Positions 1-5,911 are shown, counted from the first letter of the stretch. The stretch: DNA of 13,657 nt from Gammaproteobacteria bacterium RIFCSPHIGHO2_02_FULL_42_13 (GCA_001801405.1 MGXQ01000079.1:1-13657); one strand, 5' to 3'. Notes: generated by a model not told the origin, from the letters alone. Made by a program: numbers and translations.

Positions 1-34
1 CGTAACGGATAATACCTGCACAAGGCGCTCGGGT

Positions 35-82
35 CAATTATAGCAGTCCCCAATTATAGCAGAGCAAAAAGCATGCTATAAT
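35..82 (+). promoter_or_regulatory. folD promoter with repeated extended -10 boxes
   Basis: An extended -10 box, TG at 74-75 followed by TATAAT at 77-82, lies 36 bp before the folD start. I see no good -35 at 17 bp, as expected for an extended -10 promoter. The same nonamer TGCTATAAT occurs inverted at 53-61 and again at 37-45, inside a 12-bp direct repeat (CAATTATAGCAG at 35-46 and 51-62). The region therefore has one forward and two reverse copies. These could be regulatory half-sites or divergent promoters. Confidence 0.6.
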
Positions 83-118
83 AAAATCTGAACGAACATT
101 GATCATTGGAAATGCAAA

Positions 119-961
119 ATGACAGCAAAAATTATTAATGGCCGACAAATCGCGGATGAATATCTCAGACGCATCAAGCAAAACGTCGCAAAGCTCTCTA
201 CTCCAGCGATTTTTGCCGCAATTCTCGTCGGCGATGACCCTGCCTCTAAAAGTTACGTCAGTGCCAAAAAACTGGCTTGTAATAAAGCCGGCATTGTACC
301 AAAAATTATTGAATTACCTAAAACAATCGACGAGCCTAAATTACTCCACATCATCAATGATTTAAATCAAGATAAAAATATCAGCGGCATTTTAATTCAG
401 CTCCCGCTTCCAAAACAAATCAACACACAAACAATTATTGAAGCCATTGATCCCAACAAAGACATCGATGGATTTCATCCAATCAATATTGGCTTGCTTG
501 CACAAAAACATCCGCGTTTTCGACCGTGTACACCGTATGGCATTATGGAACTTTTAAAACATACGGGAATTCATTTGGCAGGCAAAGATGTCATCGTCAT
601 CGGTGCCTCACTCATTGTCGGCTTACCCATGACATTGGAATTATTAATGAAAGATTGTACCGTTACGACTTGTCACGCTGAAACAAAAAACTTATCTAAC
701 AAAATTAAACAAGCCGACATTGTGATTGCCGCAATCGGCCAACCCAATTACATTAAAGGCAAATGGATAAAAGAAAACGCGATTGTCATTGATGTTGGCA
801 TTAACCGTTTGCCAGACGGCACATTAACGGGCGATGTTGATTTTGAATCCGCAAAAGAAAAAGCGAGTTGGATCACGCCCGTGCCTGGCGGCGTCGGGCC
901 GATGACCGTTGCGATGTTATTGCAAAATGCACTTCTTGCCGCAGCACTTCATCTCACTTAA
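119..961 (+). CDS. folD: Bifunctional methylenetetrahydrofolate dehydrogenase / methenyltetrahydrofolate cyclohydrolase
   Basis: FolD interconverts 5,10-methylene-THF, 5,10-methenyl-THF and 10-formyl-THF with NADP, supplying one-carbon units for purines and formyl-Met in the cytoplasm. At 280 aa it has family length. Visible motifs are the YxxxK active-site segment (Y46, K50), GILIQLPLP (90-98), KDIDGFHP (114-121) with D117, PCTPYG (136-141), the Rossmann dinucleotide loop around GAS (162-164), and PVPGGVGPMT near the C-terminus. The usual GASNIVGRP loop reads GASLIVGLP here, so a normally conserved Asn and Arg are both Leu. The start is the ATG at 119, with a weak GGA ribosome site at 108-110 and the extended -10 promoter upstream. 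It is a single-gene unit, with accessory DNA beginning right after it. The identification is firm. Confidence 0.97.
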   Translation: MTAKIINGRQIADEYLRRIKQNVAKLSTPAIFAAILVGDDPASKSYVSAKKLACNKAGIVPKIIELPKTIDEPKLLHIINDLNQDKNISGILIQLPLPKQINTQTIIEAIDPNKDIDGFHPINIGLLAQKHPRFRPCTPYGIMELLKHTGIHLAGKDVIVIGASLIVGLPMTLELLMKDCTVTTCHAETKNLSNKIKQADIVIAAIGQPNYIKGKWIKENAIVIDVGINRLPDGTLTGDVDFESAKEKASWITPVPGGVGPMTVAMLLQNALLAAALHLT

Positions 962-980
962 TTCATCGAAGCTCTGTGTT

Positions 981-1000
981 CATTTAAATTTTCTTAAATG
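981..1000. other. Small AT-rich hairpin after folD
   Basis: A 7-bp perfect stem, CATTTAA paired with TTAAATG around a 6-nt loop, lies 19 bp after the folD stop. There is no T-tract, so it is a weak terminator candidate at best. The rest of 962-1020 holds nothing else I recognise. Confidence 0.3.
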
Positions 1001-1020
1001 CTTACGCTATATGTCAAATT

Positions 1021-1115
1021 GTAGGTTGGGCCGTGAGGCCCAACAAACTATTCCCGTTGGGCTTCGCTTCGCTCAGCACCAACCTACATTTTATTTAACC
1101 CAACCTACCGCGCTA
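1021..1115. repeat. REP-like palindromic element, copy 1
   Basis: The element opens with GTAGGTTGGG and contains a short hairpin (GTTGGGCC, loop gtga, GGCCCAAC). It continues with a second unit, GTTGGGCTTCGCTTCGCTCAGCACCAACCTAC in outline, whose end inverts the opening motif, and then a further CCCAACCTACC at 1099-1109. It differs from copy 2 (1931-2025) at only three positions over 95 bp. The GTAGGTTGGG family is a recognisable interspersed REP-like repeat of proteobacteria; the assignment is from memory of the motif. Confidence 0.85.
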
Positions 1116-1182
1116 TTATCCGTAGAAATAATAGGGAAAAAATATTTTTTTAGCGGGAGTATCTGCACAATAACACGTGGTA

Positions 1183-1210
1183 TTGACACATCACGTTTTT
1201 GTGATAGACT
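1183..1210 (+). promoter_or_regulatory. Strong sigma70-type promoter with internal inverted repeat
   Basis: A perfect -35 TTGACA (1183-1188) is followed after 16 bp by TAGACT (1205-1210), with an upstream TG (1202-1203) making an extended -10. The spacer contains an inverted repeat, ATCAC (1190-1194) and GTGAT (1201-1205), a possible operator. The predicted transcription start, about 1216-1217, falls on or beside the ATG at 1215, so the first gene would have essentially no leader. Confidence 0.6.
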
Positions 1211-1214
1211 TCAC

Positions 1215-1463
1215 ATGCATGTAGTAAGTTTAGCTAAAATTTTAGTAACATTTGACCAAGAAAAGTTTTTGATTGACCAAAAAAAGCTTGTTGATCGAGA
1301 TAAACACCAGCTGGATGAAGTTTTTTTTTCCTATAAAATAGAACAAGAATGTTTAAGACTAGCTGAAGAAAAATTAAAAATAGCTTGCAAACACGACAAA
1401 AAATGTTTTGAAGAATATGAGAAAGATAAAAAAATTATAACTTCGTATCAAAATAAACCATAA
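1215..1463 (+). CDS. Small charged hypothetical protein, predicted coiled coil
   Basis: This encodes 82 aa of unrecognised family. The open frame extends upstream through the REP-like repeat, but ATG 1215 is the first start after the strong promoter. After a short hydrophobic start (HVVSLAKILVTF) the protein is dominated by Lys, Glu and Asp with regularly spaced Leu, Phe and Tyr (for example DQKKLVDRDKHQLDE and LRLAEEKLKIA). This suggests a mostly helical coiled coil, with two Cys near residues 58 and 64. There is no clear Shine-Dalgarno sequence for ATG 1215, and the predicted mRNA would begin at or beside it. A leaderless message, or a downstream TTG start at 1269, are the alternatives. It lies 24 bp ahead of the next coiled-coil gene, probably as one operon. 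Being real is likely but not certain. Confidence 0.55.
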   Translation: MHVVSLAKILVTFDQEKFLIDQKKLVDRDKHQLDEVFFSYKIEQECLRLAEEKLKIACKHDKKCFEEYEKDKKIITSYQNKP

Positions 1464-1487
1464 ACTTTGAAAATATGGAGGCGTTAT

Positions 1488-1919
1488 ATGCCTAAAAAAC
1501 ATCAAACACGAGAAGAGATGGAAAAAGCTGTTGCAGAACTTCAAGAAGAGCATATGAAAATGGATATTGAGTTTGCAAGGTTGTATGGCAGAGCACCATC
1601 TACTGATCTCCCTCCGCAAAGAAGCTTTCATACTCATAGATTAACGCGCGATGAGATAGAAGCAACAATTGGATCTATGCAGAGTGAAAGACAAAGACAA
1701 GATGAAGAAAGCCTAAGATTAGATGCGGAAAGACTAAGATTAGATGCGGAAAGACTAAGATTGATACGTGAACGAAAAAGGATAGAGCAAGACTCACACC
1801 AACTATGGGGTGTATTTTATGGTTTTTTTGGCCGAAAAGTTCCTTCAAGCACCCCATCACGTGATGCTGACTCCACCAGTAAGCTACAAAAAAGTGCGAC
1901 TTACAAACCGGCATCTTAA
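1488..1919 (+). CDS. Hypothetical coiled-coil protein with heptad repeats
   Basis: This encodes 143 aa of no recognised family. The start ATG 1488 is chosen because GGAGG at 1477-1481 sits 6 nt upstream; an in-frame ATG at 1467 lacks this. The N-terminal third (REEMEKAVAELQEEHMKMD) and the centre (residues about 56-103) are strongly helical. The central part carries near-exact heptads of the form LRLDAER. A hydrophobic patch (LWGVFYGFFG) follows, then a Ser/Thr/Lys-rich tail (about residues 118-143) that looks disordered. I see no signal peptide. It ends 11 bp before the second REP-like repeat. Small orphan coiled-coil proteins with hydrophilic tails are common among secreted effectors of intracellular bacteria, but nothing here proves secretion. 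Confidence 0.65.
   Translation: MPKKHQTREEMEKAVAELQEEHMKMDIEFARLYGRAPSTDLPPQRSFHTHRLTRDEIEATIGSMQSERQRQDEESLRLDAERLRLDAERLRLIRERKRIEQDSHQLWGVFYGFFGRKVPSSTPSRDADSTSKLQKSATYKPAS
1713..1767 (+). repeat. 21-bp in-frame tandem repeat
   Basis: Two perfect 21-bp units (1713-1733 and 1734-1754), each starting CTAAGATTAGATGC, are followed by a partial third unit beginning at 1755. Each unit encodes one heptad (LRLDAER), so changes in copy number would lengthen the coiled coil in register without a frameshift. Confidence 0.85.
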
Positions 1920-1930
1920 TTGATGAGTAC

Positions 1931-2025
1931 GTAGGTTGGGCCGTGAGGCCCAACAAATTATTCCCGTTGGGCTTCGCTTCGCTCAGCGCCAACCTACATT
2001 TTATTTAGCCCAACCTACCGCGCTA
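1931..2025. repeat. REP-like palindromic element, copy 2
   Basis: This is a direct repeat of 1021-1115 with three substitutions in 95 bp, in the same orientation, including the shared tail CCGCGCTA. Its last three bases (CTA, 2023-2025) read as TAG on the minus strand and form the stop codon of the TpsB gene. With copy 1 it brackets 1116-1930, which holds the promoter and the two coiled-coil genes. Confidence 0.85.
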
Positions 2026-3822
2026 ATCTAAATGCAATGAATAATACAAACTAAACCACACGCGCGATGACTTCGTATCAGTTGGATCCAATCGAGAAAA
2101 CCCAAATGGTTTCGCCCATTGTGTGCGCATCAACAAATGCCCGGGCAATGCTAATTCAAGACCTGCACCATAATCCGTTAGCGACACAAAACTTTTTTGC
2201 GCTGTCGCCGGATCATTTAACCAACCATTACCTTGTTCCACAAAAAATGAAAACTTAATTATTCTGCCCCAAGTATTTCCCAAAAAAGCCGTTTTATCTC
2301 CGACAAATGGAATAGGAAATACCCATGTCAATGATTCATACAACCCTTTATCCATCGAATATTCCGATGCCGAAAACCCTCTCAACATATTTACGCCGCC
2401 TAACGAAAACTGCTGCAACGAAACTAATAAATCACGTGAATATTGCCCTGACAAAATAAATAAAAGATCCTGATTCGTAAACAAGCGCTGCAAATAACTC
2501 ATATCAATACCGAATTTATTAAATTGCCCGCCTGCAAAACGCCCAGATCCTCCTTGTCGAGACGACGGAATTTTAGAATCACTTGGAAAATGTCCTTTCA
2601 TCGCACCCAAAAAATTATTAAACCCATGATCATATGAAAACGTCACATCACTGTATCCTCGCAATTGCTGCCATAAATGACCGTACTGTGCCTGCAATCC
2701 TAATACTGTTAAATTGTCGCGACGATAAGGTACTCGATAATATTCAGTTCTGGCTTCTGAACGCGTCATGCTAATTTTAGTTGATGCTGTTGTCTCACGC
2801 TGACGAATCCAGGTTTGCTTTAAAAAAGTATCGCCGGTTTGCGACACGCCAATAAAATCAAGATAATCATATTCTCGCCCCAAACTATATTTATTGCGCG
2901 AATATGAAAAACCCCACTCTAAATTTGGATCAAAAATTCGGCGCCCATATGATATCGCACCATAATGTCCACGACCCGGACGCGTATTGCGTGTATACAT
3001 TCCCGTTAATTGATCAGGCGCTCCAAATATATTATTAATGGATAGTCGCTCAAAATTATGTCCTCTACCTGTCAAAGGCGAACCATTATTATCCGTCCCA
3101 AAGGTAACTGAAGCTCTTTCATTTTTTTCTGTTTTGATGATCACATCACTGGTTCCCGGCGTATCGCCTTTTTTTAAAACGCTATACCCGCTATATCCCG
3201 GATAACTATTAACGGTTAACATGCCCGATTCAAGATCGTTTGATTGCAACGGTTGTGAAATGAGATGTCTCAGCGGCCATATCAATGCTTTCGACGAAAT
3301 AAATTTATTTCCTTCAGGCAAGACCCGACCCACACGACCCACTTGAAGTTGTAATTTGACTAAACCTACCGCCGGATTTATTTTTTGTGGAGGCACATAA
3401 ACTTGCGCTAAGATCAACCCCGCCGATCGATAATAAGCCGTCAGCGTATTTGCGATCGTGTGAACTTCAACGAGCGTAACGCCTTTGTTGTTGTGTTTTT
3501 CCAAAAATTTCTTTTGTAATCCGTTCAGCAAGATATTCACTTTTTCTTTGGTAATACCCAAACGCGGAAATACTTGTATATCCAATAGTTCAAATTGCTT
3601 AACAGGAATCAAGATTTCTTTTTTCTTCTCGGCAGGCGGTTTTTTCTCTTCTTTCTTCTCTTCTTTTAATTTTTCATGAGGAAGCAACGGTTGCGTGACT
3701 TGAGGCAAAGCACCGCCCGCTTCTGCAGCATCAGGAAGAGTAAGGGCAGCTTGTTGCGCATATACGGATTGCGCAAAAACTAGACATATCCCTGCTGTTA
3801 CCAAAAACTGACGCAGTTGCAT
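2023..3822 (-). CDS. TpsB/FhaC/ShlB-family outer-membrane transporter (two-partner secretion)
   Basis: This Omp85-superfamily beta-barrel should export a TpsA exoprotein (adhesin or haemolysin) across the outer membrane. Its 599 aa fit the family. In order there are: a signal peptide (residues 1-22, cleavage after VYA); a plug-helix-like segment (24-48); a Lys/Glu/Pro linker (49-70); POTRA domains (about 72-160 and 165-232), the first with the typical ANTLTAYYRSAGLILAQVYVP (124-144); then a 16-strand-type barrel starting near VTFGTDNNG. LRGF at 480-483 is the conserved (V/L)RG(F/Y) loop-6 motif. No TpsA gene is present in the window. The Shine-Dalgarno sequence is weak (GGA about 10 nt before ATG). 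The stop codon comes from the REP-like repeat, so the extreme C-terminus (after SLYYSL) may have been remodelled. Confidence 0.9.
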   Translation of the reverse strand: MQLRQFLVTAGICLVFAQSVYAQQAALTLPDAAEAGGALPQVTQPLLPHEKLKEEKKEEKKPPAEKKKEILIPVKQFELLDIQVFPRLGITKEKVNILLNGLQKKFLEKHNNKGVTLVEVHTIANTLTAYYRSAGLILAQVYVPPQKINPAVGLVKLQLQVGRVGRVLPEGNKFISSKALIWPLRHLISQPLQSNDLESGMLTVNSYPGYSGYSVLKKGDTPGTSDVIIKTEKNERASVTFGTDNNGSPLTGRGHNFERLSINNIFGAPDQLTGMYTRNTRPGRGHYGAISYGRRIFDPNLEWGFSYSRNKYSLGREYDYLDFIGVSQTGDTFLKQTWIRQRETTASTKISMTRSEARTEYYRVPYRRDNLTVLGLQAQYGHLWQQLRGYSDVTFSYDHGFNNFLGAMKGHFPSDSKIPSSRQGGSGRFAGGQFNKFGIDMSYLQRLFTNQDLLFILSGQYSRDLLVSLQQFSLGGVNMLRGFSASEYSMDKGLYESLTWVFPIPFVGDKTAFLGNTWGRIIKFSFFVEQGNGWLNDPATAQKSFVSLTDYGAGLELALPGHLLMRTQWAKPFGFSRLDPTDTKSSRVWFSLYYSLHLD

Positions 3823-3903
3823 TACTTACATCCATATAACCACAATAGTTACAGTCTCGCTCAGAGAGCAACATAAAGTCAATAAAATGAACAAAACAAC
3901 TGT

Positions 3904-3930
3904 AAAAAAAAGAGGGTAACACTTAACCCG
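3904..3930 (-). terminator. Probable Rho-independent terminator after the 3CxxC/RRM gene
   Basis: On the minus strand GGGT and ACCC (3914-3929) form a short stem with one bulge, AA-TT and a GTG loop, followed by TC and a run of eight T (3904-3911). It lies about 42 bp past the stop of the 3CxxC/RRM gene and would separate it from the TpsB gene, whose promoter must then lie within 3823-3903. No clear promoter hexamers stand out there. Confidence 0.5.
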
Positions 3931-3971
3931 GATATTTCACGCGATGGCTACTGCGAACGCCACTTAAATCT

Positions 3972-4901
3972 CTATTGTCCATACCCATAAGAAGTACCTG
4001 CCTCTGTGGATACATCTACTAGTGCATTAAACTTTCTTAAGGCCGCAGCAGGATTTTGAAAAGTGATAAATGCAATGCGATGAGAAAATTGAGGATTGGG
4101 CGGTGGCAGATAGACACGCAAAATAGAACCATACGGTCTGAATATTTGAGTTAGTTTTGTTTCTGTAATATCAGGCGGCAAGCCTTTAATCATCATATCA
4201 TTGGGATGTGCTGTTGATTTAGAATGTTGCATGAACAAAGTACAGGATCTTCCCAATTCCTGACATTTTCCACATAACGCTTCTAAATGTGGCGCACTAG
4301 ATTTTTTATCATCTGCTCGTTGCTGTGGGGGTCTTTGTTTATAGGGCAAAACGTCTTCTCCACATTCTTTGCACGCCTGTGGTGTATCTGACCAACTATG
4401 TGCGCTACTCCAACGATGACCACAAGAGCAGGCATACAGACCAAATGCTTTCTTCCCTTTAGGATGCCAGGGTTTTTCTCTGCCAATTTTTTCTTGTCCT
4501 CGTGCGGGTTTAGTGGGAGAAAGTTCTCTCGCAACAAATCTTTTTTCTCGAGCCTGGTAGTAATCAACGGCATCTACATCAGTATCATCTACATCAGTAT
4601 AATAACCCGCGCCTGCGCCATATGGCACAACACTATCTCTTTGTCTTGCGGACTCCTGAAAAAATGCACTGGGTGGCAGCGGCGGTGCAGCAGCAGCCGA
4701 AGTACTCGCTGTGACGCTCGATCTTTGCATACCCGACCGCTCCCCAGATCCACGATACGCACCATAAACGTCATCGTCCCGTCCATGCGCTGATCTATAA
4801 ACAGCAGCTGGAGGCGGCGCATAAGTAGATCTCCCATCATATTCAGAAAATCGTTGCGAACGATCACTAGCAGATTTCTGTTTTGAGAAAAAATGTCCCA
4901 T
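3972..4901 (-). CDS. Eukaryote-like 3CxxC zinc-finger plus RRM protein, candidate host-directed RNA-binding effector
   Basis: Residues 1-145 are low-complexity (Ser, Arg, Gly, Tyr, Pro, Ala) and probably disordered. Residues 150-222 carry a Cys-rich module: FGLYACSCGHRW (C158, C160), QACKECG (C177, C180), VLPYKQRP (185-191 region), HLEALCGKC (H205, C210, C213) and ELGRSC (C220). This order matches the 3CxxC-type zinc finger of animal ZAR1/ZCCHC24-like RNA-binding proteins (family knowledge). Residues about 235-297 form an RRM: RNP2-like MMIKGL (236-241) and RNP1-like HRIAFITF (274-281). Two of the three usual RNP aromatics are replaced (M237, I276), while F278 remains. Start ATG 4901 is preferred because AGGGAG lies 9 nt upstream; an in-frame TTG at 4910 has no properly spaced site. 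It has 309 aa and no signal peptide. The methyltransferase gene lies 66 bp upstream on the same strand. Host function and secretion are inference. Confidence 0.8.
   Translation of the reverse strand: MGHFFSKQKSASDRSQRFSEYDGRSTYAPPPAAVYRSAHGRDDDVYGAYRGSGERSGMQRSSVTASTSAAAAPPLPPSAFFQESARQRDSVVPYGAGAGYYTDVDDTDVDAVDYYQAREKRFVARELSPTKPARGQEKIGREKPWHPKGKKAFGLYACSCGHRWSSAHSWSDTPQACKECGEDVLPYKQRPPQQRADDKKSSAPHLEALCGKCQELGRSCTLFMQHSKSTAHPNDMMIKGLPPDITETKLTQIFRPYGSILRVYLPPPNPQFSHRIAFITFQNPAAALRKFNALVDVSTEAGTSYGYGQ
4571..4600 (-). repeat. Perfect 15-bp tandem duplication
   Basis: CATCTACATCAGTAT occurs twice head-to-tail. On the coding strand it encodes an in-frame acidic duplication (TDVD-D-TDVD) in the disordered N-terminal half of the 3CxxC/RRM protein, near residues 102-111. 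It is a recent slippage-type expansion. Confidence 0.85.
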
Positions 4902-4967
4902 CTCCGCCAACTCCCTAGCAATTAAATAACAGCTGAAAATTCATGATAGATGACGCTTAAAACCCGT

Positions 4968-5615
4968 TTAAATGACTATCCTTTTCTTGATTCCAACAAA
5001 ACAACAATGCCGATCGGTATAATGGATATCCTGAATAGCAAATTCAGCGAACATTTTTCGAACCCGCGTTTTGTTAAATAAAAAATGCGGCAATCCTTTT
5101 TCATGACCTTCGAGCGGTACATAAACATTTTTTTCGATCAACTTGCTTTTCGGAATGGGGAAAGGACTGTTTTCCAACTCTTGTTTTGAAAGTTTTTTGG
5201 TGACTGTAATAAAAATCATCCCGCCAGGTTTCAAAACTCTACACACTTCCGAAATTACTTTTTCGACTTCTTTTGTTCTTCCGTGATGAAGTGCTTGCGT
5301 AGACACGATGGCATCAAAAAAATTGTCTTTATACGGTAACACATCATAATGATTGGCAAGCTTAAAGCCCGCCGTCAGATTTTCTTTTTTCAACCATTCC
5401 TTGGCGATTTTAATACCCGTTTTTGATTCGTCCAAACCGTAAACATCGAACCCTTTCTTCGCTAAATAAACAACATGCCTTCCTGTACCGCAACCAAGAT
5501 CCAAAATTCTTTTCACCTTGTTCTTTTTAAATAACCGCACAACTTTTGGCATATCCGCTTGCGGCTTCGTGAAAAATACCCCTTCTTTTTCAAAGATTTT
5601 ATCCCATTCTTGCAT
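4968..5615 (-). CDS. Class I SAM-dependent methyltransferase
   Basis: This is a soluble 215-aa protein with a Methyltransf_11/25-type Rossmann fold. Motif I is ILDLGCGTG (37-45), binding S-adenosylmethionine. The acidic ribose-binding residue is D62 in YGLDES. Then come DVLPY (91-95), FDAIVSTQALHH (100-111) and the post-motif VLKPGGMIFI (127-136). The C-terminal third (PFPIPKSKLIEKNVYVPLEGHEKGLPHFLF) probably covers the acceptor site, but the substrate cannot be read from the sequence. ATG 5615 is chosen over the adjacent TTG at 5618 because AAGGGG at 5623-5628 is 7 nt upstream. It lies 66 bp ahead of the 3CxxC/RRM gene with no terminator seen between, so co-transcription is possible. It is Lys-rich and AT-rich, and lies just beyond the tRNA-Leu remnant. 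Confidence 0.85.
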   Translation of the reverse strand: MQEWDKIFEKEGVFFTKPQADMPKVVRLFKKNKVKRILDLGCGTGRHVVYLAKKGFDVYGLDESKTGIKIAKEWLKKENLTAGFKLANHYDVLPYKDNFFDAIVSTQALHHGRTKEVEKVISEVCRVLKPGGMIFITVTKKLSKQELENSPFPIPKSKLIEKNVYVPLEGHEKGLPHFLFNKTRVRKMFAEFAIQDIHYTDRHCCFVGIKKRIVI

Positions 5616-5683
5616 CAAATATCCCCTTTCATTTTTTTGTGGATTTCAGTTTTTTGGAAAAATGTTGTAACTTATTGAAAATA

Positions 5684-5740
5684 TGGTGCCCGAGGCCAGA
5701 ATCGAACTGGCATGGGATTTGACTCCCGAGGGATTTTAAG
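5684..5740 (-). pseudogene. Truncated tRNA-Leu 3' half, putative attachment-site repeat
   Basis: These 57 bp match 7502-7558 of the intact tRNA-Leu(UAA) gene at 55 positions, in the same orientation. The match runs exactly from the CCA end to the anticodon loop and stops there (next base c versus t). The 5' half is absent, so it cannot make a tRNA. The two differences (5698 and 5708) lie opposite each other in the T-stem: GCCGG/CCGGC in the intact gene, GCCAG/CTGGC here. Pairing is preserved. This is the classic distal repeat of an element integrated at a tRNA 3' end. Confidence 0.85.
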
Positions 5741-5866
5741 CGCGAGCAGTAAAATAGTCAACTCTCCCCTTAATTTTTAAAGGTATTTAAGATCGACTAC
5801 TTCAATTTTTTGCGCACTTTCATGCACTCTCGAGTCGTTTACAATCAATTAGCTACATTAAAATTC

Positions 5867-5911
5867 TTGCTTTTTTAACCAGTATGTTACATAATATGTA
5901 AGTTACTGGAG
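5867..5911 (+). promoter_or_regulatory. abiE promoter with 31-bp palindromic operator
   Basis: -35 TTGCTT (5867-5872), 17-bp spacer, -10 CATAAT (5890-5895). A palindrome at 5879-5909 overlaps the -10 and runs into the ribosome site. Its left arm is CCAGTATGTTACATA, with a central A at 5894, and the right arm TATGTAAGTTACTGG pairs at 13 of 15 positions; the inner TTACATA-A-TATGTAA is perfect. The Shine-Dalgarno GGAG at 5908-5911 is 6 nt before the ATG. AbiEi antitoxins are known to repress their own promoter by binding inverted repeats, which fits this site. Confidence 0.75.

Noticed and set aside
909..1214. Upstream extension of the first coiled-coil open frame
   Set aside because: It overlaps the folD end and runs through the REP-like repeat; the promoter at 1183-1210 puts the real gene downstream.
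4887..4901. N-myristoylation signal at the start of the 3CxxC/RRM protein (MGHFFSK)
   Set aside because: Gly2 and Ser6 fit, but His at position 3 is disfavoured in the eukaryotic consensus; not strong enough to report as a feature.
4283..4921. Overlapping open frames on both strands across the 3CxxC/RRM gene
   Set aside because: They lack ribosome sites and domain motifs, while the 3972-4901 frame has clear zinc-finger and RRM signatures.
5684..5740. A second functional tRNA-Leu gene
   Set aside because: Only the 3' half from the anticodon loop to CCA is present; the acceptor 5' strand, D-arm and 5' anticodon stem are missing.
5741..5866. Integrase or excisionase remnant in the island's left flank
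   Set aside because: The stretch is too short and AT-rich, with no open frame or motif of a recombinase on either strand.
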